A stretch of DNA of 64,000 nt from WS-2 sp036507005 (GTDB lineage: Bacteria; Eisenbacteria; RBG-16-71-46): contig DASXQT010000077.1 of assembly GCA_036507005.1 (NCBI GenBank), positions 1 to 64,000 of the forward strand, in the 5' to 3' direction. Made by a program: the position numbers and the translations under genes. This document shows, piece by piece, positions 19,022 through 27,517 of this stretch; the first letter of the stretch is position 1; each line of letters opens with the position of its first letter. The notes beneath the pieces are model-generated. The model had not been told where the DNA came from and ran no database searches. It was given only the letters and a program-made list of their open reading frames with translations.

Positions 19022-19216
19022 CTAGTTCTCCTGCTGCCGCCGCGCCAGGTTCTTGCGCCGCGCGGCATTCAGTTTGCGCTTGCGCCGCTCGCTAGGCTTC
19101 TCGAAATGCTGATGACGGCGCAGATCCGCCAGAATCCCAGCCTTCTCGCACTTTTTCTTGAAACGACGCAGGGCACTCTCGAAGGACTCCCCTTCCTTCA
19201 CCCTGATTCCGGGCAA
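19022..19216 (-). CDS. rpsU: Ribosomal protein bS21
   Basis: A 64-residue basic small-subunit protein with the S21 signature: VKEGESFESALRRFKKKCEKAGI, then RRHQHFEKPSERRKRK. S21 helps initiation by supporting the anti-Shine-Dalgarno region. The start is TTG 19216 with a GGGGGAA stretch upstream. It leads the macromolecular synthesis run and has its own promoter and leader hairpin at 19277-19350. Confidence 0.95.
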   Translation of the reverse strand: MPGIRVKEGESFESALRRFKKKCEKAGILADLRRHQHFEKPSERRKRKLNAARRKNLARRQQEN

Positions 19217-19276
19217 TCAACTTCCCCCTCTCTGCCCTGTTGAAGACATGGTTACAGCCATCCACGACAAAATGGG

Positions 19277-19309
19277 ATCGCGCCCCGACCGTTGCCGACC
19301 GGGCGCGAT
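19277..19309 (-). promoter_or_regulatory. Leader hairpin of rpsU transcript
   Basis: Nine-base arms ATCGCGCCC and GGGCGCGAT, with partial inner pairing. It starts only about five bases after the predicted transcription start, and the minus strand continues CCCATTTTG, so it may act as a 5' stabiliser or an attenuator. Confidence 0.5.
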
Positions 19310-19321
19310 TTCGCCAGTGCC

Positions 19322-19350
19322 AGTGTATGGCGCAAGTGCCCATCCGTCAA
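19322..19350 (-). promoter_or_regulatory. Sigma-70 promoter for rpsU operon
   Basis: TTGACG (19345-19350), a 17-base spacer and TACACT (19322-19327). Five of six -35 bases match the sigma-70 consensus and the spacing is ideal. The start would fall near 19315, some 100 bases before the rpsU TTG. Confidence 0.65.
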
Positions 19351-19381
19351 GGCCGGGCGCCGCTTTGGGGTGCTGGGTTTC

Positions 19382-20152
19382 CTAGCTTCTGCCTGCCGCC
19401 CGGCCTCCTGCCCCGGCGGCCGCCCACCACGACGCCCAGCTCAGGGCCGCGGTCTCGGTCCTGAGCCGGCCGTCGGCCAGGCGGACCGGCGCGAAGCCCG
19501 CGACCTCGAACCGCTTGCGCTCGCTGGCAGTGAACCCTCCGGCGGGCCCGATCGCCCCGACCGTGACGCGTTCCCCGGGGTCGCCAGGGCCGGGGCTCCG
19601 GCCCTCCAGGTCGCCCAGCCAGCACGAGGCACCGGGCTCGAGGGCGGCGAGCGCCTCTTCGACCGCTACCGGGGCGCGAACTTCCATCAGGAACGCGCGT
19701 CGCGACTGGCGCAGTGCCCCGATCGCGAGCCGGTTCCAGCGCTCGAACCGGGCCTCCGCGGCGGGCCATGAACCGCCCTCGCACTCGAGCGGCTGGAAGC
19801 GCTGCACCCCGAGCTCGGCGAGCTTCTCCACCAGCCAGTCCCCCCGCCCGCGCTCCGGGGCGCCGCACAGCACCCACGCCCGTCGACCGCGCTCCGAGCG
19901 CTCGACCGAGACCACCTCCGCCCGCACCTCCTTCCCCACGCTCTCGAGCCTGAGCCGGGCGAGCGCGCCGCGCCCGTCGGTCGCGGTGGCGTGGTCGCCG
20001 GCGCGCGCGCGGCACACGCGCGCGAGGTAGTGCGATTCTTCTTTCGAGAGCTGCAGCAGCGAGCCCGGCGCGCCGAGGTCGGGCGCGTAGATGAGCGAAG
20101 GGGGCTCACCCGGTCCTCTCCCACCCGTGTCCGGCGTTTCCGCTGCCGTCAC
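19382..20152 (-). CDS. rsmE: 16S rRNA m3U1498 methyltransferase RsmE
   Basis: RsmE uses SAM to methylate N3 of U1498 in 16S rRNA. The 256-residue product has a PUA-like N-terminal domain (LSKEESHYLARVCRA) and a SPOUT knot methyltransferase C-terminus with GAIGPAGGFTASE and LRTETAAL, both diagnostic. GTG 20152 lies 18 bases after dnaJ. An Ala/Gly-rich tail closes the protein. It follows hrcA-grpE-dnaJ, a common arrangement. Confidence 0.94.
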   Translation of the reverse strand: MTAAETPDTGGRGPGEPPSLIYAPDLGAPGSLLQLSKEESHYLARVCRARAGDHATATDGRGALARLRLESVGKEVRAEVVSVERSERGRRAWVLCGAPERGRGDWLVEKLAELGVQRFQPLECEGGSWPAAEARFERWNRLAIGALRQSRRAFLMEVRAPVAVEEALAALEPGASCWLGDLEGRSPGPGDPGERVTVGAIGPAGGFTASERKRFEVAGFAPVRLADGRLRTETAALSWASWWAAAGAGGRAAGRS

Positions 20153-20170
20153 CAGTCTTCCGAGCGCAAC

Positions 20171-21325
20171 TCAAGCACCAAAGGCGTCTTTCACCCGGTC
20201 GAAGATCGTCTTCCCGGGGCGCGGAGGCTTGAGGCTCTCGGCCTTGCGCAGCTCCTCGAGGAGCCGCTTCTCCTCCGCCGAGACCTTGCCCGGCACCCAG
20301 ATCACGAGCCGCACCATCATGTCGCCCCGGCCGGATCCGCGCAGGCCCGGCAGGCCGCGCCCGCGCACCCGCAGCACCGATCCGCTCTGCATGCCGGCCG
20401 GCACGTCCACGACCAGCGGCGTCCCGTCGAGCGCCGGGGCGTCCAGCCTGCCTCCGAGCACCAGGGTCGCGAAGTGGACCGGCACGTCGACGTGCAGGTC
20501 GCGCCCGTCGCGCTCGAAGACCGGGTGCGGCTTCTCCTCGATCAGCACGATCAGGTCGCCCGCGGCGCCGCCGCGCGGGCCGGCGTCGCCCATGCCGCGC
20601 AGCGGGATGAAGTTTCCGCTCGCGACTCCGGGCGGCACGGTCACCGCCAGCGTGTCGGTCTCGCTCACGCGCCCGTCGCCGCCGCAGTTCTTGCAGGGAT
20701 TCTGGATGACCTTGCCGGCGCCGCCGCAGGTGGGGCAGGTCGAGACGTTCACGAACTGCCCGAGCAGGGTCTGCTGGACGTGGCGCACCTGGCCGCGGCC
20801 CCGGCACTGGGGGCAGACGCTCTCGCCGGTTCCGCCCTTGCCGCCGCACACGGTGCAGGGGCGTAGGTGGCGCACGCGGATCTTCTTCTCGACTCCGGTG
20901 GCGATCTCCTCGAGCGCGAGCTTGAGCCGGACCTGGAGGTCGTCGCCGTGAATCGGGCCCGCGCCCCGCCCGCCGGGCCGGGCGCCGAACATCTCCTCGA
21001 AGCCGCCCATGTCGCCGCCGAAGTCGCGCATGAACGCGCGCAGCGCGTCGGCGAGATCGAAGCCGCTGACGTCGAATCCCCGGCCGCCGCCCGCCGGCCC
21101 GGCCGCGCCCTCGTGCCCGAAGCGGTCGTAGCGCGCGCGCTTCTCGGGATCGCGCAGCACCTCGTAGGCCTCGGTCGCCTCCTTGAACTTCTGCTCGGCC
21201 GACTTGTCGCCGGGATTGCGGTCGGGATGGTGCTGGAGCGCGAGCTTGCGGTAGGCCTTCTTGATCTCCTCCTCGCCCGCCTCGCGCGGCACCCCCAGGA
21301 CCTCGTAGTAGTCGCGGCGCGCCAC
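20171..21325 (-). CDS. dnaJ: Chaperone DnaJ
   Basis: Co-chaperone that stimulates DnaK ATPase and binds unfolded clients. The 384 residues show the J domain (DYYEVLGVPREA; HPD in ALQHHPDRNPG), a Gly/Phe-rich linker, four zinc-binding CxxCxGxG repeats (CTVCGGKG, CPQCRGRG, CPTCGGAG, CKNCGGDG) and C-terminal client domains. GTG 21325 directly follows the grpE TAG. dnaK is not in this window. Confidence 0.97.
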   Translation of the reverse strand: MARRDYYEVLGVPREAGEEEIKKAYRKLALQHHPDRNPGDKSAEQKFKEATEAYEVLRDPEKRARYDRFGHEGAAGPAGGGRGFDVSGFDLADALRAFMRDFGGDMGGFEEMFGARPGGRGAGPIHGDDLQVRLKLALEEIATGVEKKIRVRHLRPCTVCGGKGGTGESVCPQCRGRGQVRHVQQTLLGQFVNVSTCPTCGGAGKVIQNPCKNCGGDGRVSETDTLAVTVPPGVASGNFIPLRGMGDAGPRGGAAGDLIVLIEEKPHPVFERDGRDLHVDVPVHFATLVLGGRLDAPALDGTPLVVDVPAGMQSGSVLRVRGRGLPGLRGSGRGDMMVRLVIWVPGKVSAEEKRLLEELRKAESLKPPRPGKTIFDRVKDAFGA

Positions 21326-21916
21326 CTAGGATTTTCCCTCCGCCGCGCGCGCCACCACCACGCGGGCGGGCCTAAGCGCGCGGTCGGCGCGCGCGTAGCC
21401 GCGATGCACGACCTGGACGACCGAGCCCGGGCCCACGCCCTCGGGAGCGTCGATCTCGAGGAGCGCCTCGTGGAAGCGCGGGTCGAAGGGTCTGCCCACG
21501 GGATCGAGCGTCGCCACCCCGAAGCGCGCGAGGCGCTCGCGGGCGCGGTCGGCGGTGAGGCGGACGCCCTCGCTCCACGACGCGGGCGCCCCGGCCTCGC
21601 TCGCGGCCTCGAGGGCGCGGTCGAGATCGTCCAGCATGGTGATCAGCTCGAGCAGCACGCCGTCCTCGGCCGCGCGCCAGCTCTCCTCGCGCTCGCGGGC
21701 CGCGCGGCGGCGCAGGTTCTGGAGCTCGGCCTCGGCCCGGAGCCAGCGGTCGCGCAGCTCGGCCGCGCTGGGCTCCGCGGGCGCGGGCGCCGCGGCCGCG
21801 GCCGCGGCCGGCGTCTCCTCGGCGGCGGCGACCGGCTCGGTCTCCGGCGTGGCGGACTCGCCCGCCTCCTCTCGCGGGGCCGGATCGCGCCCGGGCCCGC
21901 CCTGCCGCGCGCTCAT
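21326..21916 (-). CDS. grpE: Nucleotide exchange factor GrpE
   Basis: GrpE releases ADP from DnaK. The 196-residue protein has a disordered Ala/Pro/Glu N-terminus (1-50), the long dimer helix (LRDRWLRAEAELQNLRRRAA) and the C-terminal beta domain (FDPRFHEALLEIDAPEGVGPGSV). ATG 21916 overlaps the hrcA stop as ATGA. The N-terminal tail is longer and more acidic/Ala-rich than in E. coli, in keeping with the genome's composition. Confidence 0.94.
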   Translation of the reverse strand: MSARQGGPGRDPAPREEAGESATPETEPVAAAEETPAAAAAAAPAPAEPSAAELRDRWLRAEAELQNLRRRAAREREESWRAAEDGVLLELITMLDDLDRALEAASEAGAPASWSEGVRLTADRARERLARFGVATLDPVGRPFDPRFHEALLEIDAPEGVGPGSVVQVVHRGYARADRALRPARVVVARAAEGKS

Positions 21917-22959
21917 GTGGACAGCAGCTCGGCGACCCGCGACCCCACCGCGTCCACGACCGGGAGCGCGTGCGCGTAGTTCATGCGCAGCGGCCCGAGC
22001 ACGCCGACCGCGGCGCGCACCGGGCCGGGCAGCACGTAGCTCACCAGGCTCATCCCGGCGAGCGCCTGGTCCTCGTCGAGCCCGACGCGCACCGCGACGT
22101 GCCCCTCGATGCACTCCACCATGAGACGGTCGATCGGCGCGCCCGACTCGACCACGCGCAGCAGGGGGCCGAGGCGCGAGCCGCGCGCGAACTCGGGCTG
22201 CTCGGCGATGTGCATGGTGCCGGCGCTGAAGAGCGGCGTGGAGACCGGCTCCTCCCACTTCTCGGCGGCGGCGCGGACCACCATGCGCACCGCGCTCTTC
22301 CGCACCAGCTCGGGGTCGCTCGCCAGCCGCTCGCGCACCTCGGACAGCATGCGGCCGAGCAGGCGCTCGCGCAGCACGCCCGCGACCTCGGCCAGCTCGT
22401 CCCGCTCGAGCGGGCTTTCCAGCTCGAGCGCCAGCGTGCGCACCGCGCTCGGGCCGAGGTTCAGGACCATCAGCACGCGCCGCTCGTCGCTCGCCGCCAG
22501 GTCGAGGCCGGTCAGGACGTCCCGCTCGAGCGAGGCGGCCAGCGCGAGCCCGAGCTGGTGGGTGAGCGTGGAGAGCAGGCGCGAGGCCTGGTCGAGCAGC
22601 CGCTCGACGTCGCGCGCCGACCGGGTCAGGGTCTCGTCCACCTGGGCCACGAGGTCGGGCCCCAGCACGGCGGGAACCAGCAGGGTGCGCACGAAGAACT
22701 CGTAGCCCCGCACGCTCGGCACGCGCCCCGCCGAGGGGTGCGAGCGCTCCAGGAGCCCCGCGGACTCGAGGTCGGCGAGCGCGCTCCGGATGCTGGCCGA
22801 GGAGAGCGCGATCCGGCCGAGCTGGGCCAGGGTTTCGGAGCCCACCGGCTGGGCGCTCGCGCCGTGCAGCTCGACCACAGCCGAGAACACCTCGCGCTGG
22901 CGGAGGCTCAGGTCGGGGTCTCCGGGGTGGAGGCCACCGGCGAAGGCAGGCTGGGACAT
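21913..22959 (-). CDS. hrcA: Heat-inducible transcription repressor HrcA
   Basis: HrcA represses heat-shock genes by binding the CIRCE inverted repeat. The 348-residue protein has the N-terminal winged helix (LSLRQREVFSAVVELHGASAQPVGSETL; SSASIRSALADLESAGLLERSHPSAGRVPS), a central GAF-like domain and the conserved C-terminal part. ATG 22959. I see no CIRCE (TTAGCACTC-N9-GAGTGCTAA) in the ten bases to hemW or elsewhere near this operon, so its targets probably lie elsewhere. Confidence 0.94.
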   Translation of the reverse strand: MSQPAFAGGLHPGDPDLSLRQREVFSAVVELHGASAQPVGSETLAQLGRIALSSASIRSALADLESAGLLERSHPSAGRVPSVRGYEFFVRTLLVPAVLGPDLVAQVDETLTRSARDVERLLDQASRLLSTLTHQLGLALAASLERDVLTGLDLAASDERRVLMVLNLGPSAVRTLALELESPLERDELAEVAGVLRERLLGRMLSEVRERLASDPELVRKSAVRMVVRAAAEKWEEPVSTPLFSAGTMHIAEQPEFARGSRLGPLLRVVESGAPIDRLMVECIEGHVAVRVGLDEDQALAGMSLVSYVLPGPVRAAVGVLGPLRMNYAHALPVVDAVGSRVAELLST

Positions 22960-22969
22960 GGAAGCGAAG

Positions 22970-24211
22970 TTACGGAGCCGTCGCCGCGACTGTCAACCCG
23001 CGGACTGCGGGATCGGGCGCCCACCGCGCGCGATCCGCTCGCGCCTCGATCCAGGCGATCACGTCGTCGGCGACGAAGGCGAACCGGCCCGGGATGCGCA
23101 CGCCGTGCGCCGTGGGCTCGAGGCGCCCGGCCGCGAGCGCGAGATCGAGCGCCGCGCCGTAGCGGCCCTCGACCGCCCGCCAGGTGCGCGCGTCGTAGTC
23201 GCGGCGGTCGATGCCGTCCGAGAGGCGCAGCCCCAGCATCACGACCTCGAGGGCGATCGTGCGGTCGCTCTCCTCCTCGCGCTCCGCCTCGCACGGCGCG
23301 CCGGCTTCGAGGGCTGCCGCCCAGCGCTCGAGCGCGTAGTGGTTTCCGTAGCGCACGCCGTGGACCAGGCCGTGCGCCGAGGGGCCGAGCCCCAGGTACG
23401 GGCGCCGCAGCCAGTAGACCAGGTTGTGGCGCGCCTCCTCGCCGGGCCGGCAGAAGTTGGAGGTCTCGTACGCGGCATAGCCGCCGGGCGCGATCCAGCG
23501 CGCGAGCGCCTCGTAGCACTCGGCCTGCTCGTCGCCGCGGGGCAGCGCCTGCTCGCCGCGCAGCACCGCGGCGCCGAGCGGCGTGCCGGGCTCGGGGATG
23601 AAGCAGTACGCCGAGAGGTGACCGGGCTCGAGCGCCAGCGCCGCATCCACGGTGCGGCGCCAGTGCTCGAGCGTGTGGCCGGGGAACCCGAACATGAGAT
23701 CGAGCGAGAGCCTGAGGAACCCGTGCGCGCGCGCCAGCGCCATGGCCTCGGCGGGGCGCGCGGCGGAGTGGATGCGGCCCAGCGCCGCCAGCTCCTCGGG
23801 GACGAAGCTCTGGGCTCCGAACGAGAGCCGGTTGACGCCCGCCCGGGCCCAGGCGTCGAGCAGCGCGGGGCGGACGGATTCCGGATTGGCTTCGAGCGTG
23901 ATCTCGGCGCCGCGTTTGATCGCGAACCGCGCGGAGAGCGCGCGCCACACGCGCTCGAAGTGGCGGGCGGAGAGCGCGGAAGGCGTCCCGCCGCCGAAGA
24001 AGACCGAGTGGAACTCGAGCCCCGCCGCCTGCGGCGCGCGGCGCGCAATCTCCCGCTCGAGCGCCGCGAGGTAGCGCTCGAGCGCCGCCGCGGACAGCGC
24101 GCCGCTCGAGAAGTCGCAGTAGCTGCAGCGCGTGGCGCAGAACGGCACGTGGACGTAGAGCCCCGCCCGCGCCTCGTTCCGGGCGTCGCGCGAAAACGGT
24201 GCCGCGGACAT
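22970..24211 (-). CDS. hemW: Heme chaperone HemW (radical SAM)
   Basis: This 413-residue radical SAM protein is HemN-like but belongs to the HemW heme-trafficking branch: the cluster motif is CATRCSYCDF (CxxxCxxC followed by Asp-Phe), and FFGGGTPSAL, TLEANPES and FGAQSF follow in order. A C-terminal HemN-type domain follows from about 290. ATG 24211 overlaps the lepB stop by one base (TGATG). The gene pairing hemW next to lepA/hrcA recurs in many bacteria. Confidence 0.92.
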   Translation of the reverse strand: MSAAPFSRDARNEARAGLYVHVPFCATRCSYCDFSSGALSAAALERYLAALEREIARRAPQAAGLEFHSVFFGGGTPSALSARHFERVWRALSARFAIKRGAEITLEANPESVRPALLDAWARAGVNRLSFGAQSFVPEELAALGRIHSAARPAEAMALARAHGFLRLSLDLMFGFPGHTLEHWRRTVDAALALEPGHLSAYCFIPEPGTPLGAAVLRGEQALPRGDEQAECYEALARWIAPGGYAAYETSNFCRPGEEARHNLVYWLRRPYLGLGPSAHGLVHGVRYGNHYALERWAAALEAGAPCEAEREEESDRTIALEVVMLGLRLSDGIDRRDYDARTWRAVEGRYGAALDLALAAGRLEPTAHGVRIPGRFAFVADDVIAWIEARADRARWAPDPAVRGLTVAATAP

Positions 24212-24843
24212 CAGTGGATCACGTGCAGCAGCCGGCCGAAGCGGATCTTCACGAACGCGTCGAGCGGGCTCTCGCCGTCGGTCGAGAAGTAGATGAACAT
24301 GGCACGCCCTTTGACCAGGTCCATCTTGACCGTGCCCCAGAAGCGGCTGTCGTTCGAGTTGTCGCGGTTGTCGCCCATCATGAACAGCTCCCCGGGCGGG
24401 ATGGTGCGCGGCCCGAAGTTGTCGCGCGGCTCGAACCCCGGCGGCCGGATGCTCTGGTCGCCGTGGATCACGTAGGGCTCGCGCAGCGTGTCGCCGTCCA
24501 CGATCACCTGCTTGTTGTGGACCTCGATGGTCTCGCCCCCCACGGCCACGCAGCGCTTGATGAAGTCCTGGCTCGGATTCTTCGGGAACTGGAACACGAT
24601 CACGTCGCCGCGCCGCGGTGGGCGCAGCCCGGGCAGGCGGATGCGGGTGAAGGGGATCTTCGGCCCGTACTCGAACTTGTTCACGAACAGGAAGTCGCCC
24701 TTGAGCAGCGTCGGCACCATCGACTCCGAGGGGATGCGGAAGGCCTGGATCACGAACGCGCGCAGGAACAGGGTGAGCGCGACCGCCCACAGCCCGGCCT
24801 CGACGTACTCACGAAGGGTGGAACGAGTCTTCTTCTCCACCAT
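24211..24843 (-). CDS. lepB: Signal peptidase I
   Basis: This inner-membrane serine protease removes signal peptides from exported proteins. The 210 residues contain one N-terminal membrane helix (LWAVALTLFLRAFVIQAF), the Ser nucleophile in PSESMVPTL (about 41), the general-base Lys in FIKRCVAVGG, and the box GELFMMGDNRDNSNDSRFWG. ATG 24843, nine bases after lepA. All catalytic residues are intact. Confidence 0.96.
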   Translation of the reverse strand: MVEKKTRSTLREYVEAGLWAVALTLFLRAFVIQAFRIPSESMVPTLLKGDFLFVNKFEYGPKIPFTRIRLPGLRPPRRGDVIVFQFPKNPSQDFIKRCVAVGGETIEVHNKQVIVDGDTLREPYVIHGDQSIRPPGFEPRDNFGPRTIPPGELFMMGDNRDNSNDSRFWGTVKMDLVKGRAMFIYFSTDGESPLDAFVKIRFGRLLHVIH

Positions 24844-24852
24844 GAGTCTCCT

Positions 24853-26661
24853 CTATCGGTCGACCTTGAGCACCGCCAGGAACGCCTCCTGCGGGACCTC
24901 CACGGTGCCGATCTGCTTCATACGGCGCTTGCCTTCTTTCTGTTTCTCGAGCAGCTTGCGCTTGCGCGTGATGTCGCCGCCGTAGCACTTCGCGGTCACG
25001 TTCTTGCGGATCGCGCCCAGCGTCTCGCGCGCGATCACCTTGCCGCCGATCGCGGCCTGGATCGCCACCTGGAACATCTGCTTCGGGATCAGCTCCTTGA
25101 GCCGCGCGCACAGGTCGCGCCCGACGGCGTAGGCCTTGTCGCGGTGCACGATGGCCGACAGCGCGTCCACGGGCTCCGAGTTCAGCAGGATCTCCAGCTT
25201 CACCATGTCGCCCTCGCGGTAGCCGTCGAACTCGTAGTCGAGCGACGCGTAGCCGCGCGAGACCGACTTCAGCCGATCGTAGAAGTCGAGCACGATCTCG
25301 GCCAGCGGCAGCCGGTACGAGAGACGCGCGCGCTTCTCCTCCAGATAGTCGAGCCCCACGTGGACGCCGCGGCGCTCCTGGCACAGCTTGAGGATGTTGC
25401 CCAGGTATTCGGCCGGCGTGAGCACGTGGGCCAGCACGTAGGGCTCCTCGATCGCGGCGATCGTGTTGGTCGCGGGCATCCGGCTGGGATTGTCCACGAC
25501 GAGGAACTCGCCGCTCTCGAGCAGCACATGGTACTCCACGCTCGGGGTGGAGGCGATCAGGTCGATCTGGTACTCACGCCGTAGCCGCTCCTGCACGATC
25601 TCCATGTGGAGCAGCCCCAGGAACCCGCAGCGGAACCCGAAGCCCAGCGCCACCGAGGTCTCGGGCTCGTAGTGGAGCGCGGCGTCGTTGAGCACCAACC
25701 GCCCCAACGCCTCCTTGAGCGGCTCGTAGTGCTCGGCGTCGATCGGGTAGAGCCCCGAGAACACCATCGACTTGACCTCGCGGAAGCCGGGGAGAGCGGC
25801 GAGATCCCCGGCGTCGCCCGCGCCCATCGTGTCCCCCACGCGCGCATCGGCGACCGACTTCACCCCCGCCACGACGTAGCCGACCTGCCCGGCGCCGAGG
25901 GCATCGAGCGGCTCGAGCCGGAGCCGGAGCCGCCCCACCTCGGTCACCTCGTACCGCTTGCCGGTGGAGAGGAAGCGCACCACGTCGCCGGCCTTGACGC
26001 CGCCGTCCACGATCCGCACCAGCGCCACCACGCCCCGGTACTGGTCAAACCTCGAGTCGAAGATGAGCGCGCGCAGCGGCGCGTCCGGGTTGCCGCGGGG
26101 CGGCGGGATGTCGGCGACCACCTGCTCGAGCAGCTCCGGCACGCCGAACCCGGTCTTGGCGCTGATGCGGCACACGTGCTCGGCGGTCACGCCGGTCGCG
26201 TGCTCCATCTCGAGCGCCACGTCGTCGGGGCGCGCCACGGGCAGGTCCACCTTGTTGATCGCGCCCACGATCACGAGCCCCTGCTCGCGCGCCAGCAGGT
26301 AGTTCGAGAGCGTCTGGGCCTCGATCCCCTGCGAGGCGTCCACCACCAGGATCGCGCCCTCGCAGGCGGCCAGGCTGCGCGACACCTCGTAGGTGAAGTC
26401 CACGTGCCCGGGCGTGTCGATCAGGTTGAGCTGGTAGGTGCGCCCGTCGCGCGCCGGATAGTCCATCGCGATCGCGTGGGACTTGATCGTGATCCCCTTC
26501 TCGCGCTCGAGGTCCATGTCGTCCAGCACCTGGGCCTTCATCTGCTGGGGCGAGAGCGTGTGGGTCAGCTCGAGCAGCCGGTCGGCGAGCGTGCTCTTGC
26601 CGTGGTCGATGTGCGCCACGATGCAGAAGTTGCGGATGCCGGAGAGGCGCGGGTCGGTCAA
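24853..26661 (-). CDS. lepA: Elongation factor 4 (LepA)
   Basis: This ribosome-bound GTPase assists translation or initiation under stress. The 602-residue protein has G1 AHIDHGKSTLADRLL, G3 DTPGHVDF, G4 NKVDL, EF-G-like domains II, III and V, and the LepA-specific C-terminal domain (VTAKCYGGDITRKRKLLEKQKEGKRRMK). The only start that fits is TTG 26661, which overlaps the upstream stop as TTGA; the ribosome site is weak, so translation is probably coupled. Confidence 0.95.
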   Translation of the reverse strand: MTDPRLSGIRNFCIVAHIDHGKSTLADRLLELTHTLSPQQMKAQVLDDMDLEREKGITIKSHAIAMDYPARDGRTYQLNLIDTPGHVDFTYEVSRSLAACEGAILVVDASQGIEAQTLSNYLLAREQGLVIVGAINKVDLPVARPDDVALEMEHATGVTAEHVCRISAKTGFGVPELLEQVVADIPPPRGNPDAPLRALIFDSRFDQYRGVVALVRIVDGGVKAGDVVRFLSTGKRYEVTEVGRLRLRLEPLDALGAGQVGYVVAGVKSVADARVGDTMGAGDAGDLAALPGFREVKSMVFSGLYPIDAEHYEPLKEALGRLVLNDAALHYEPETSVALGFGFRCGFLGLLHMEIVQERLRREYQIDLIASTPSVEYHVLLESGEFLVVDNPSRMPATNTIAAIEEPYVLAHVLTPAEYLGNILKLCQERRGVHVGLDYLEEKRARLSYRLPLAEIVLDFYDRLKSVSRGYASLDYEFDGYREGDMVKLEILLNSEPVDALSAIVHRDKAYAVGRDLCARLKELIPKQMFQVAIQAAIGGKVIARETLGAIRKNVTAKCYGGDITRKRKLLEKQKEGKRRMKQIGTVEVPQEAFLAVLKVDR

Positions 26662-27353
26662 AACGACATCCGCACCGAAAGCTTCGCGCCGCGCTTCGGC
26701 GCCTTGCCTCCCGGCAGCGCGGGATCGTTCTCGAACTCGATCCGGAACCTGCGGAAGTGCGCATCCACGTAGGCGTCGAGCAGCGCGTAGGTGAGCAGCC
26801 CGCCGAGCAGCCACTGGCGGCCGACCAGCGCGTTGAGGCGCTGGTTGTAGGCGTCGACCGCCGCCACCTCGCGCACGTCGTCCTGGTCGCGGCGCGCGGC
26901 CTGGATGTCCTGGTCGATGCGGTCGAGCGCCCGCTGGTCGTCCCGCATGCGCGAGATCAGCAGGCCCTCGCCCGCGGCGACGGCGATCGCCTTGAGCCAC
27001 GAGCCGTTGTGGAGCTGCCCCCAGCCCGGCACCACCAGCGAGCGCGCCATCACCCAGCGCGGCGCGTCGAAGCCCGAGAGCGGGGCGCGCTGCGCCGCGG
27101 TCGCGCCGGACGATGCGCGCGCGGCGCTCCTTCCGGACGCCGCGGAGCGCAGCGGCACTTCGACCACGCCGCCTGCGGGCGGGGGCGGGCTCGCGGGGGC
27201 GGGCGCTGCCTGGGCGCGCGCCCCGGCCGAATCGACGCTGGCCGGCGGAGCGACCGCCCGCGCTGCGATCGAGTCTCCGGCGGCGTTCGTCGCGGGCGCC
27301 GCCGAGGCGGCAGGCGCCGCGGCGCCCCAGGCCAGGCAGAGCGCGAGCGCCAG
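26658..27353 (-). CDS. DUF5683 membrane protein, start ambiguous
   Basis: The conserved C-terminal part (RSLVVPGWGQLHNGSWLKAI..., two or three membrane helices, ALLDAYVDAHFRRF) fits DUF5683, a family of unknown function common in the FCB group. The N-terminus is a hydrophobic export signal (ILALALCLAWGAAAPAASA) followed by a Pro/Ala-rich linker. No ATG, GTG or TTG lies between the signal and the tRNA-Sec gene; I use CTG 27353. The next in-frame ATG (27446) is inside tRNA-Sec and would add 31 residues. Overlaps lepA by four bases. Confidence 0.65.
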   Translation of the reverse strand: MALALCLAWGAAAPAASAAPATNAAGDSIAARAVAPPASVDSAGARAQAAPAPASPPPPAGGVVEVPLRSAASGRSAARASSGATAAQRAPLSGFDAPRWVMARSLVVPGWGQLHNGSWLKAIAVAAGEGLLISRMRDDQRALDRIDQDIQAARRDQDDVREVAAVDAYNQRLNALVGRQWLLGGLLTYALLDAYVDAHFRRFRIEFENDPALPGGKAPKRGAKLSVRMSF

Positions 27354-27356
27354 AAT

Positions 27357-27454
27357 TGGCGGGAACGCGTGGGAATCGAACCCACCTCGGGCGCGGTTCG
27401 CGTCCGACCGCAGGATTTGAAGTCCCCGGGGACCACCAGATCCCATTCGTTCCC
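27357..27454 (-). tRNA. selC: tRNA-Sec (TCA, selenocysteine)
   Basis: A 98-nt tRNA with anticodon loop CTTCAAA (UCA, reading UGA), a long variable arm and extended acceptor: GGGAACG pairs with CGTTCCC, discriminator G, and CCA is encoded. T-loop GGTTCGATTCC. The length and the GGACTTCAAATCC anticodon arm match bacterial selC. It lies 63 bases downstream of selD, so a selenocysteine pathway is active in this genome. Confidence 0.94.
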
Positions 27455-27517
27455 GCAGGATCGTTTCGGGCCGTCGTCCGTCGCCCGCCACGGCGGCCGC
27501 CCTCCTCGCTCCCCGGC

